This document shows positions 1 to 5,422 of a DNA stretch of 5,709 nt, in pieces (position 1 is the stretch's first letter; each line of letters opens with the position of its first letter). This stretch comes from Phycisphaerae bacterium. GTDB taxonomy: Bacteria; Planctomycetota; Phycisphaerae; Sedimentisphaerales; SG8-4. Under the pieces are notes generated by a model. The model saw only the letters and a program-made list of their open reading frames with translations, searched no databases and was not told the origin of the DNA. The position numbers and the translations under genes are program-made. The stretch spans positions 1-5,709 of the forward strand of contig JAUXAH010000133.1 in assembly GCA_030614945.1 (NCBI GenBank). Reading direction: 5' to 3'.

Positions 1-617
1 CGCGGCGGCGTCCACTTGTTGCCGTTTATTACGGGATTTGTTATCACCGCACTGAGCCAGTGAAAGAAGTTTATGATTTCCTCGCCTGCGATTCCGGGAA
101 AGATATACTTATGTCCGCCGGAAAAGCCCACGACTTCGTGCGGGAAGACAGGGCCTAAGATGAAAAATTCATCATAATCAAAAATCAGTTTATTGATTGT
201 GATATCGACTTCTTCTCGAAACAGACCACCGCTTATCCGGTGGATTTCGTCGGCGGAGATTTTACCGATAGAAGTGAACGTTTCGGGCTTTTCCCATTCG
301 TGGTTGAAGAGTTTTACCGATGCGTATTTGCTTTTTCGCTCGTCCGGCGTCATAGCCAGCCGTGTACAGATTTGCTCCTCGCTCATAGGTTGATGGGTCC
401 CGAGCGCAACTAAACAATCGACGGCCTTTGCCTTTTGCTCCAGACAACCAAAAATGATTTTGAATATATCACCGACGGGCCCGGAACGGGTATTATCGGG
501 AATTAGCACCAGAATCCGCTTGCCGGCATAGTCGTTTTGCGCAAAGAACTCGGCAATTGCTTCCCGGGCCTGGTCGTTTCCAAGGTAACCATCCTTGTTT
601 TGCCGTTCAATTACCAT
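1..617 (-). CDS. larA: LarA-type nickel-dependent racemase/epimerase (DUF2088), 3' end beyond window
   Basis: Partial: 205 codons from ATG at 617, leaving the window at base 1, about half of the usual LarA length (about 420-440 aa). It was found by translating the minus strand directly. What is seen: IPDNTRSG (39-46), ALGTHQPMSEE (71-81), and PHEVVGFSGGHKYIFPG (159-175). The last contains H160 and K170, ten residues apart, with H186 sixteen further on. This reproduces the spacing of H174, K184 and H200 of Lactiplantibacillus LarA, where K184 carries the nickel-pincer nucleotide and H200 binds nickel; H75 fits the other catalytic His (H108). LarA homologues interconvert stereoisomers of 2-hydroxy acids, and several act on sugar acids or malate rather than lactate, so the substrate is not settled. 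The cofactor genes larB, larC and larE are not in view. It is the last visible gene of the operon, 49 nt after the HAD gene. The ribosome binding site is weak, but stop codons close upstream leave no other ATG. Confidence 0.9.
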   Translation of the reverse strand, partial: MVIERQNKDGYLGNDQAREAIAEFFAQNDYAGKRILVLIPDNTRSGPVGDIFKIIFGCLEQKAKAVDCLVALGTHQPMSEEQICTRLAMTPDERKSKYASVKLFNHEWEKPETFTSIGKISADEIHRISGGLFREEVDITINKLIFDYDEFFILGPVFPHEVVGFSGGHKYIFPGIAGEEIINFFHWLSAVITNPVINGNKWTPP

Positions 618-666
618 TTCTAATTTGTTGCTCGTAATCCGTGGTTCGATTCACTATTCACGGTTC

Positions 667-1578
667 TTACTTTTTCCACGGGGGTGTTTCGGGCAGGTAT
701 TTATCAAACTCGGCGATTACTTTTTCCTCATAGATGCCGGCGTATTGGCCGGTGAAGAAATTATCAAATGCTTCATCGTGGAATCTCTTCCAGCTCTGGG
801 CCTCATCACCGGGATTAATCGGATAAAACAGGGCATCGTTGGCTCTGGCAGCCTTCATATCACCCAGCGCATCGCCGACCATTAAGATGTGGTTCTTTTC
901 ATACCTGCCCTTTGTGGCATAATTTAGATGCTCGGCTTTTTTGCCCATTTCCTGGCCGGCTATGACCTCGGCGTATTTGGCGATGTCGTGTTCTTCCCAC
1001 TCTCTCGAAAGCGCCTCGCAGGGCGTAGCCGAGACAACGATAACGTCTGCCAATGGTGTGATTTTTTCGAGACTTTCACGCACAAACGGAAACGGCGGCA
1101 TTCCTTTAACAATGTCTTTTATGGCCGCATTGACTCGTTCACTCCACGCCAGCGCATTTTCCAGCTCACCTCTGGCGTCCGGATTTGAGGTTTCGCCAAT
1201 GGCGCGTTTAAGCCCATCGTTACTAAGTAAGCTGTTGGGGTCATCGACCCAGGCAAAATAGTGCGGAAATTGCGGGACCTGGAAATTCCTGGCCTTGACC
1301 ATTGGATGAGACGGCAGCAGCTCTGCTATGATACGCTTGGTTGTCTTATGCCGGTTAAAGCCGCGCGTTTTGGAAAACAGGTCTGCAAATTCCTTGCACT
1401 CACGTGCCGCCTGGGCCACGGGCTGCAGGTCAAAATAGCCAATCAGCCAGGGACAAAAGCATTCCCGTTGTTTGATTCCCATCGTATCGAAGGCACAGCC
1501 GTCCGAATCGATGCCGACGAAGTAACTTTTTTTTGGCTTAAAATCCTTTAGTGGTTTTGCCGGGTCAACATCAGCCAT
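667..1578 (-). CDS. HAD-superfamily hydrolase (phosphatase-like)
   Basis: 303 aa. All four HAD motifs can be read. Motif I is FVGIDSDGCAFDT with nucleophile D24 and acid/base D26. Motif II is VIVVSATP with S183. A lysine of motif III lies in MGKKAEHL (K213 or K214). Motif IV is MVGDALGDMKAA with D236 and D240. Residues 30-170 form a large insertion between motifs I and II, in the position of a helical C1-type cap. The family mostly hydrolyses phosphate monoesters with Mg2+. No signal peptide is visible, so it is cytoplasmic. The ATG at 1578 follows a strong AGGAG (plus-strand 1585-1589), which fixes the start. It lies between the SDR and LarA-type genes on the same strand, so a sugar-phosphate or phosphorylated sugar-acid substrate is a reasonable inference, not something seen. 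Class and fold are confident; the substrate is unknown. Confidence 0.88.
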   Translation of the reverse strand: MADVDPAKPLKDFKPKKSYFVGIDSDGCAFDTMGIKQRECFCPWLIGYFDLQPVAQAARECKEFADLFSKTRGFNRHKTTKRIIAELLPSHPMVKARNFQVPQFPHYFAWVDDPNSLLSNDGLKRAIGETSNPDARGELENALAWSERVNAAIKDIVKGMPPFPFVRESLEKITPLADVIVVSATPCEALSREWEEHDIAKYAEVIAGQEMGKKAEHLNYATKGRYEKNHILMVGDALGDMKAARANDALFYPINPGDEAQSWKRFHDEAFDNFFTGQYAGIYEEKVIAEFDKYLPETPPWKK

Positions 1579-1621
1579 TTTATTCTCCTGTATCGTATTT
1601 CGTATTATTGTGTTGTCTCAG

Positions 1622-1656
1622 GCATCACGCAATACGCGCGACGCATCACGAATTAC
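1622..1656. repeat. pair of 14-bp direct repeats, 21-bp period, between SDR and HAD genes
   Basis: GCATCACGCAATAC (1622-1635) and GCATCACGAATTAC (1643-1656) match at 12 of 14 positions and start exactly 21 bp apart. The second copy includes the stop codon of the SDR gene (TTA on the plus strand at 1653-1655). The spacer GCGCGAC is G/C-rich and partly palindromic. Confidence 0.75.
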
Positions 1657-2471
1657 ACTCCACTGAAAGCAGAGAAGCCGCCGTCCACGGGGACGACGAC
1701 TCCGGTAACAAATTTCGCTGCGTCGCTTAGCAGCCACATAACCGTTCCGATTAGCTCTTTCGGCTCACCGAATCTTCCCATTGGCGTATGGTCGATGATT
1801 GTCCTGCCGCGGGCGGTCAGCTCGCCGGTTTTCTCATCGGTCAGGAGGAACCGGTTTTGTTCGGTTAGAAAAAAACCCGGTGCAATTGCATTGACGCGAA
1901 TGTCTTTGGAATAGTTTTGACATAAGTGCACCGCCAGCCATTGCGTGAAATTGCTCACGGCGGCTTTCGCCGCTGAGTAGGCGGCTATCTTCGTCAACGG
2001 ACGAAACGCATTCATACTCGAAACATTCAATATTACGCCCTGGCCTTTTTCAGCCATATCCCTTGCAAAGACCTGGGTCGGCAAAAACGTACCCAAAAAA
2101 TTCAGGTCGAATACGAACCGAATTGCATCGGCCGGCAAATCGAAAAATTTCATATCAGGTGTTGTCGTAGCTTCTTTTTTATTTCCGCCGGCGCCGTTAA
2201 TCAGTATGTCAACTCCGCCGAGCTCGGCTATGGTTTTCTCTTTAGCGATCTTGAGGCTTTTTTTATCCAGCACATCACATTTAATCGCAACGGCCTGGCC
2301 ATTGTCGGATTTGATTTCATCGGCGACCTTGCTTGCAGCCGTTTCCATTATGTCCAGCACGGCGATTTTTGCGCCGGCACCGGCAAGTGCCCTGGCCATT
2401 GTGCCGCAAAGAACACCACCGGCTCCAGTAATAACAATAACCTTGTCTTTAATGTTAAATAGCTCTTCCAT
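1653..2471 (-). CDS. SDR oxidoreductase, UxuB/YjmF type (probable D-fructuronate/D-mannonate reductase)
   Basis: 272 aa from ATG at 2471. Classical short-chain dehydrogenase: nucleotide-binding TGAGGVLC (15-22), D40 at the end of beta 2 (suggests NAD(H) preference), D66-V67, INGAGG (91-96, an NGAG form of NNAG), catalytic N124 region DLNFLG, S152, and Y165-SAA-K169. The long match around FFDLPADAIRFVFDLNF, SSMNAFRPLT and IRVNAIAPGFFLTEQNRFLL is, from memory, typical of the B. subtilis UxuB (YjmF) group. That group is held to reduce D-fructuronate to D-mannonate in uronate catabolism; substrate assignment rests on resemblance only. The frame stays open to a GTG at 2507, but the added residues are encoded partly by an 8-bp tandem repeat. 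The ATG at 2471 has AAAGGA six bases upstream (plus-strand 2477-2482), so the shorter start is chosen. The last glycine of the TGxxxGxG loop is Cys22. The gene lies 59 nt after the phosphofructokinase gene. Confidence 0.88.
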   Translation of the reverse strand: MEELFNIKDKVIVITGAGGVLCGTMARALAGAGAKIAVLDIMETAASKVADEIKSDNGQAVAIKCDVLDKKSLKIAKEKTIAELGGVDILINGAGGNKKEATTTPDMKFFDLPADAIRFVFDLNFLGTFLPTQVFARDMAEKGQGVILNVSSMNAFRPLTKIAAYSAAKAAVSNFTQWLAVHLCQNYSKDIRVNAIAPGFFLTEQNRFLLTDEKTGELTARGRTIIDHTPMGRFGEPKELIGTVMWLLSDAAKFVTGVVVPVDGGFSAFSGV

Positions 2472-2499
2472 CGGTATCCTTTCTTTTGGAAGCGCAAAC

Positions 2500-2531
2500 T
2501 CATTCACTCATCTACGCATTTACTCATTTAC
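2500..2531. repeat. four-unit 8-bp tandem repeat between PFK and SDR genes
   Basis: Read on the minus strand, four perfectly phased 8-mers follow each other: GTAAATGA, GTAAATGC, GTAGATGA, GTGAATGA (consensus GTRRATGM). The first unit overlaps the TAG stop of the phosphofructokinase gene at its 5' end. Nearly every unit contains a stop codon next to an ATG or ATGA. The last unit supplies the GTG of the rejected longer SDR start. Confidence 0.85.
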
Positions 2532-3796
2532 TACATATATTTTGGCAATTTCTTTTCCAGCGGTTTGCGTTCGAATCTCATAAACACGGGCAAGCCATCC
2601 TCGCCTACGATGATGGGTGCCTCGCCCTGCACTAACGGCCGGACGTAATCCCGCATTGCATCGGTGATATGATTGCCCTTATCATTTATAAATTCTTTGG
2701 GTACTTTCTTTTCGCCGTTGGCCACTTCCCTCAAATCCGCCAGCCCTGTTGAGCATTTGTATTCCGGGCCTTCTTCGCGAACGAGCGTTACCATTTTGGC
2801 GTTTTCGCCTTCCATCGCATACCTTACCGCCATTTGCCCGCACATATAGGCCTCGTTGACGTCGGTCAGCGAGGCGAAGTGCATAGCGCTTCGCTGATTA
2901 GTGCCGAGCTTATTGAACCGGGCCTTTATGCCCACGTCCTTTTCAATCACGGCCTTGAGCATTTCAGCGACGCCGCCAAGCTGAATATGCCCGAAACTGT
3001 CTTTACCGAATGCCCCCTTATCGGCGGTGATGTATTGGCCCTTTTCATCTTTAAGTCCTTCGCCTGCGACGATAAAAACCCTGCCCAATTCCTTGAGCAC
3101 TTCTTTGACATCGCTGACCAGTTTCTCGAAGGAAAAAGCAGCTTCGGGCAGATATACAAGATGCGGTGCGTCTTCGGAACAACGGTGTGCGAGACCTGTT
3201 GCTGCCGCTATCCAGCCGGCGTTTCTTCCCATTACTTCGAGAATCGTACAGGTATCCGTTGTATAGAGCGCCTCGGTGTCCCGGCCGGCCTCGGCCGCGC
3301 AGGTTGCGACATATTTTGCCACGCTGGGATAGCCCGGGCAATGGTCGGTGCAGGCAAGGTCGTTATCGACCGTCTTTGGAATGCCCATACAGACCAGCTC
3401 ATAGCCGGCATCCGCAGCTAACTTGTTGACCTTATCGGCGGTGTCCATCGAATCATTGCCGCCGGCATAGAAGAAGTAACGGATGTTATGGACTTTGAAG
3501 ACGTCGAGCACTCTTTCGAAGTCCGCTCTTGATTCTTCGAGTGATTTTAGCTTATATCTGCAGGAACCAATGGCTGCTGCGGGCGTTTGCTTTAATGCCT
3601 CAATGGTCTCCGGCTTTTCAGCCGAGATATCGAACAGGTCTTCTTTTAATACGCCTAATACGCCGTTGGTTGCGCCTATTACCCGGCCGATTTTGCCCGA
3701 TTTGAGCGCTTCCTGGATTACGCCGCAGGCGCTTGAATTGATTACTGCGGTTGGCCCGCCGGACTGGGCCACTATGACCTTGGGTTTCGAATTCAT
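2531..3796 (-). CDS. pfp: PPi-dependent 6-phosphofructokinase
   Basis: 421 aa from ATG at 3796. It phosphorylates fructose 6-phosphate to fructose 1,6-bisphosphate, reversibly if pyrophosphate is the donor. Seen: the N-terminal loop AQSGGPTAVIN (10-20), GGNDSMDT (112-119), PKTVDNDL (140-147) with the catalytic Asp pair, MGRNAGW (189-195) and PEAAFSFE (from 217). Two features indicate pyrophosphate rather than ATP: Asp115 in GGND where ATP enzymes have Gly (GGDG), and Lys141 in PKTxDND where ATP enzymes have Gly (PGTIDND). The length exceeds the roughly 320 aa of bacterial ATP-PFK and fits the longer PPi-type clade. A GTG at 3799 lies directly before the ATG; GGAG eight bases upstream of the ATG suits either. 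It is the first gene of the minus-strand operon and links sugar-acid or uronate breakdown to glycolysis or gluconeogenesis. Donor choice should be tested, since a few members of this clade use ATP. Confidence 0.92.
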   Translation of the reverse strand: MNSKPKVIVAQSGGPTAVINSSACGVIQEALKSGKIGRVIGATNGVLGVLKEDLFDISAEKPETIEALKQTPAAAIGSCRYKLKSLEESRADFERVLDVFKVHNIRYFFYAGGNDSMDTADKVNKLAADAGYELVCMGIPKTVDNDLACTDHCPGYPSVAKYVATCAAEAGRDTEALYTTDTCTILEVMGRNAGWIAAATGLAHRCSEDAPHLVYLPEAAFSFEKLVSDVKEVLKELGRVFIVAGEGLKDEKGQYITADKGAFGKDSFGHIQLGGVAEMLKAVIEKDVGIKARFNKLGTNQRSAMHFASLTDVNEAYMCGQMAVRYAMEGENAKMVTLVREEGPEYKCSTGLADLREVANGEKKVPKEFINDKGNHITDAMRDYVRPLVQGEAPIIVGEDGLPVFMRFERKPLEKKLPKYM

Positions 3797-3847
3797 CACA
3801 ATTACTCCATTACAAGTTTTTACTATCTTGATTAAATCGCCTCAATG

Positions 3848-3917
3848 CGGCAGAATATACACCAAGCCTCTTGAGGTTTCAATGATTTTCGGGCCCGCCA
3901 GGCCCGGGATTCTGCCG
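3848..3917. promoter_or_regulatory. candidate structured RNA (three-way junction) between PFK operon and cupin gene
   Basis: A perfect 9-bp closing stem pairs CGGCAGAAT (3848-3856) with ATTCTGCCG (3909-3917). It encloses two hairpins: AAGCCT/AGGTTT (3864-3869 with 3874-3879, loop CTTG) and CGGGCC/GGCCCG (3890-3895 with 3901-3906, loop CGCCA). Read as plus-strand RNA, one G-U pair completes the first hairpin and two more extend the second to 8 bp, stacking directly on the closing stem. Read as minus-strand RNA these become A-C mismatches, which favours the plus strand. Against that, a TATAAT box on the minus strand would start transcription close to 3917, making this the 5' leader of the PFK operon. 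It matches no riboswitch class I recognise. There is no T-run after it, so it is not an ordinary intrinsic terminator. Confidence 0.45.
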
Positions 3918-3923
3918 TAAGTG

Positions 3924-3929
3924 ATTATA
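3924..3929 (-). promoter_or_regulatory. possible -10 box of the PFK operon
   Basis: The minus strand reads a perfect TATAAT here, about 130 nt upstream of the phosphofructokinase start, and would place the transcript start near 3917. No convincing -35 hexamer is seen at normal spacing (the 17-bp position reads AGAGAA), so the call is tentative. Confidence 0.35.
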
Positions 3930-3939
3930 AAACTGAAAA

Positions 3940-3968
3940 CTCTGCGTTCTCTGCGCTCTCGGCGGTGA
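3940..3968. repeat. degenerate CTCTGCG direct repeat upstream of the cupin gene
   Basis: CTCTGCGTT, CTCTGCG and CTCTCGGCGGTGAG follow one another, units of 7-9 bp. From memory, very similar CTCTGCG(T/C)-rich, GCGGTGAGA-ending tracts occur as dispersed intergenic repeats in unrelated bacterial genomes. It ends 23 nt before the cupin start codon. Confidence 0.55.
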
Positions 3969-3991
3969 GAAATACGGGTCTGGAGTAGAAA

Positions 3992-4333
3992 ATGGCAAAC
4001 TATATGATTGCACGGTTCGACGATATCGATGCTATAAAGTGCTCCTGCGGCTTTTCACGGCGGGCCTTCGTCAGCCCCGAAAACCCCACAGCGACAATGC
4101 ACATAGTTGATATTGAAAAAGACGCGAGGGTGCATTATCATAAAAAGCTCACCGAGGTTTACCTTGTCCTTGAGGGCGAAGGATATATGGAGCTTGACGG
4201 CGAAAGCGTGCCGGTGAAACCCTTTACTGCGATTTTTATCAAGCCCGGCTGCCGCCATCGAGCCGTCGGCAAGATGCGAATCGTCAACGTCTCAATCCCC
4301 GCTTTCGACCCCGAAAACGAATGGTTCGACTGA
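3992..4333 (+). CDS. small single-domain cupin protein
   Basis: 113 aa, about the size of a lone cupin barrel. Cupin motif 1 is seen as HYHKKLTEVYLVLEGEGYMELDG (48-70), interrupted here for reading as H48, H50 and E55 with G62. Motif 2 is PGCRHRAVGKMRIVN (85-99) with H89. These are the four usual metal ligands (three His, one Glu), so a bound divalent metal is likely. Cupins of this size include sugar-phosphate isomerases, dioxygenases and lyases as well as sugar- or acid-binding sensors; nothing here decides between them. An unusual CSC (Cys17, Cys19) precedes the barrel. The start has GGAG seven bases upstream (GGAGTAGAAAATG). It is transcribed away from the PFK operon across a shared 195-nt intergenic region, so it may act on or sense the same sugar acids; that is inference from position. 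Confidence 0.85.
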   Translation: MANYMIARFDDIDAIKCSCGFSRRAFVSPENPTATMHIVDIEKDARVHYHKKLTEVYLVLEGEGYMELDGESVPVKPFTAIFIKPGCRHRAVGKMRIVNVSIPAFDPENEWFD

Positions 4334-4348
4334 CACCAATGTTGCTTG

Positions 4349-4377
4349 TTTACAAACCGCTGAATAATTGATATGAT
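4349..4377 (+). promoter_or_regulatory. sigma70-like promoter of the truncated tRNA gene
   Basis: TTTACA (4349-4354), 17-bp spacer, TATGAT (4372-4377): each hexamer matches consensus at 5 of 6. The start would be near 4384, six bases before the tRNA. It begins only 15 nt after the cupin stop codon. Confidence 0.7.
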
Positions 4378-4389
4378 GGGCGAAGGAAT

Positions 4390-4444
4390 GCCGATGTAGC
4401 TCAATGGTAGGGCACAGCTTTCGTAAAGCCGGGGTTGAGGGTTC
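4390..4444 (+). tRNA. truncated tRNA-Thr(CGU) gene, broken in the T-loop (pseudo-tRNA)
   Basis: The 5' three-quarters of a tRNA can be folded. The acceptor 5' strand is GCCGATG (4390-4396), followed by T8-A9. The D-arm is GCTC/GGGC with an AATGGTA loop carrying G18-G19. The anticodon stem is CAGCT/AGCCG with loop TTCGTAA, anticodon CGT at 4422-4424, which reads ACG (Thr). A five-base variable loop GGGTT and the T-stem 5' strand GAGGG followed by TTC end the match at 4444. The expected T-loop remainder, the T-stem strand CCCTC and the acceptor strand CATCGGC are absent; TGACAAAGGAG follows instead. One A-C mismatch (4416/4430) in the anticodon stem suggests decay or was tolerated. Without a T-arm and 3' acceptor strand it cannot give a functional tRNA. 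Its promoter is intact. See the finding on possible element insertion. Confidence 0.8.
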
Positions 4445-4461
4445 TGACAAAGGAGTCTTCC

Positions 4462-4605
4462 ATGAAGGGGGCGGTAAAGGTAGTTAAGAGATTTCTTCCC
4501 TGGCTCTTATGCGTTGTCCTTTTTTGTGACACCCGCGAAAAAGGGCCGACAGTGTCTCAAGCTGCCAGCTCTTTGGGCAAAAGAGATAGTGTGTGGATAA
4601 CATAG
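4462..4605 (+). CDS. small hypothetical protein with signal-like N-terminus
   Basis: 47 aa, ATG at 4462 to TAG at 4603-4605. A strong ribosome binding site AAAGGAG (4449-4455) lies six bases before the ATG, the best in this part of the window. The protein begins MKGAVKVVKRF (positive), then a hydrophobic run LPWLLCVVLF (12-21), Cys22, and a polar tail of 25 residues rich in S, K and R. This resembles a signal peptide; Cys22 recalls a lipoprotein site, but Phe at -1 does not fit the lipobox. It could be a secreted or membrane-anchored peptide, or the truncated start of a longer lipoprotein. It begins 17 nt after the tRNA break and would be transcribed from the tRNA promoter. I recognise no family. 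Confidence 0.45.
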   Translation: MKGAVKVVKRFLPWLLCVVLFCDTREKGPTVSQAASSLGKRDSVWIT

Positions 4606-4610
4606 AAAAC

Positions 4611-4639
4611 TTGAGCTTTTAAGATGGATTTGATATTAT
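4611..4639 (+). promoter_or_regulatory. predicted promoter of the 190-aa membrane protein gene
   Basis: TTGAGC (4611-4616), 17-bp spacer, TATTAT (4634-4639); 4 of 6 and 5 of 6 matches to consensus. The start near 4646 would leave a leader of about 47 nt before the ATG at 4693. It begins just after the small upstream ORF. Confidence 0.5.
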
Positions 4640-4692
4640 AATGGAAATTAGGCCCAGCGGCGTAGCTAAGCGTTTAATATGGGAAATGCCGG

Positions 4693-5265
4693 ATGAAAAG
4701 ACATAAGTCAAGCTGGTTAGTTGCGGCTTGCGCCCTCGTAGTCCTGTTTCTTCTGTGGCTTTTCACTGGGGGAATTGTGATCAGAGAAATCGAAGAGTAT
4801 CACTTTGGTAGACCGCAGGTGAGCGACACAGAAATCATCCATTGTGGGATACGGGGTACGACACATACAGATTTTGATATCCCTTTCTTGTTTAGGTATG
4901 TCAAGAGTGTCAGACCGTTCAAGTTCAGCCTACAATATCGATGTGACAGGAAACTTTACGATGAAGTTTCAATCAACTCGGTGAGCTTACATGGGCATGG
5001 ACGCATGAAGATTCCTCTATCAGAGGATCAGTTACCTGTTACTATCAAGTTTGTAAAGGTTAGGGGTACTTCTTTCTCATACTCCGCCTATCACGCATTC
5101 AAAACTCAACTGGATATTCCCTTTGAAGACATCAGCCGAATAGATTTTGTCATCGATATGACGCTCAAGAGCGGAGAGCAGACTAAGGAATATAGGCACG
5201 AGGGAACCCTCAGAAGAAGCCATGTTGATGAAATCACAAGATATTGGGATGAATTTAGGATTTAG
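4693..5265 (+). CDS. hypothetical protein with one N-terminal transmembrane segment
   Basis: 190 aa; I do not recognise a family. The N-terminus MKRHKS is positive and is followed by a hydrophobic stretch WLVAACALVVLFLLWLFTGG (8-27), best read as an uncleaved membrane anchor or signal anchor; there is no lipobox. The remaining 160 residues are polar with alternating hydrophobic positions (for example KFSLQYRC, RIDFVIDMTLKS), which suggests a beta-rich extracytoplasmic domain. The C-terminus is charged and probably helical (SHVDEITRYWDEF). The ATG at 4693 has only a weak GGG upstream, but the promoter and membrane segment support it. Codons look more A/T-rich than in the left-hand genes, consistent with acquired DNA. 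After its TAG the same frame stays open for 69 more codons, to a TAG at 5473-5475; no motif supports readthrough. Confidence 0.7.
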   Translation: MKRHKSSWLVAACALVVLFLLWLFTGGIVIREIEEYHFGRPQVSDTEIIHCGIRGTTHTDFDIPFLFRYVKSVRPFKFSLQYRCDRKLYDEVSINSVSLHGHGRMKIPLSEDQLPVTIKFVKVRGTSFSYSAYHAFKTQLDIPFEDISRIDFVIDMTLKSGEQTKEYRHEGTLRRSHVDEITRYWDEFRI

Positions 5266-5288
5266 ACCAAGGAGAGAGGGTGCGCTTG

Positions 5289-5329
5289 TCACGCGGACAT
5301 CGGGCCACCAGCGATTGTCATCCGCGTGA
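5289..5329. repeat. 9-bp perfect inverted repeat / hairpin after the 190-aa gene
   Basis: TCACGCGGA (5289-5297) and TCCGCGTGA (5321-5329) are perfect reverse complements separated by 23 nt. An alternative longer fold pairs 5289-5295 with 5323-5329, GACA with TGTC and TCG with CGA, with small bulges. It lies 23 nt after the stop codon of the upstream gene but has no following T-run. Confidence 0.65.
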
Positions 5330-5422
5330 ATCTCATTGTGCAGGTTTTGTATCTTATGTTCCCATCTTATCAACGAAAACTTCTACAGGATCGTTTCCCG
5401 CCAAGCAAATTAGCTGCATACA

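Noticed and set aside
2472..2507. Longer SDR start at the GTG at 2507
   Set aside because: The extra residues come partly from the 8-bp tandem repeat, and the ATG at 2471 has a proper ribosome binding site and the normal family N-terminus.
2834..3421. 195-codon plus-strand open frame opposite the PFK gene
   Set aside because: It lies antisense within a gene with clear catalytic motifs, has no recognisable domain, and is the usual mirror frame of G/C-rich coding DNA.
3848..3917. Purine riboswitch for the 70-nt three-way junction
   Set aside because: The size and topology fit, but the hairpin loops are too short for the kissing interaction and the conserved junction bases are absent.
3848..3917. 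Intrinsic terminator between the divergent genes
   Set aside because: Neither strand has a T-run directly after a G/C-rich stem, and divergent genes do not need a terminator here.
5298..5309. CATCGGGCCACCA-like sequence as the missing 3' end of the broken tRNA
   Set aside because: It resembles the expected acceptor strand plus CCA, but the bases before it do not form a T-arm and it carries an extra G; it also lies inside a self-complementary hairpin.
5077..5373. 98-codon minus-strand frame over the end of the 190-aa gene
   Set aside because: No ribosome binding site or family resemblance; half of it is antisense to a better-supported gene and the rest crosses the 5289-5329 hairpin.
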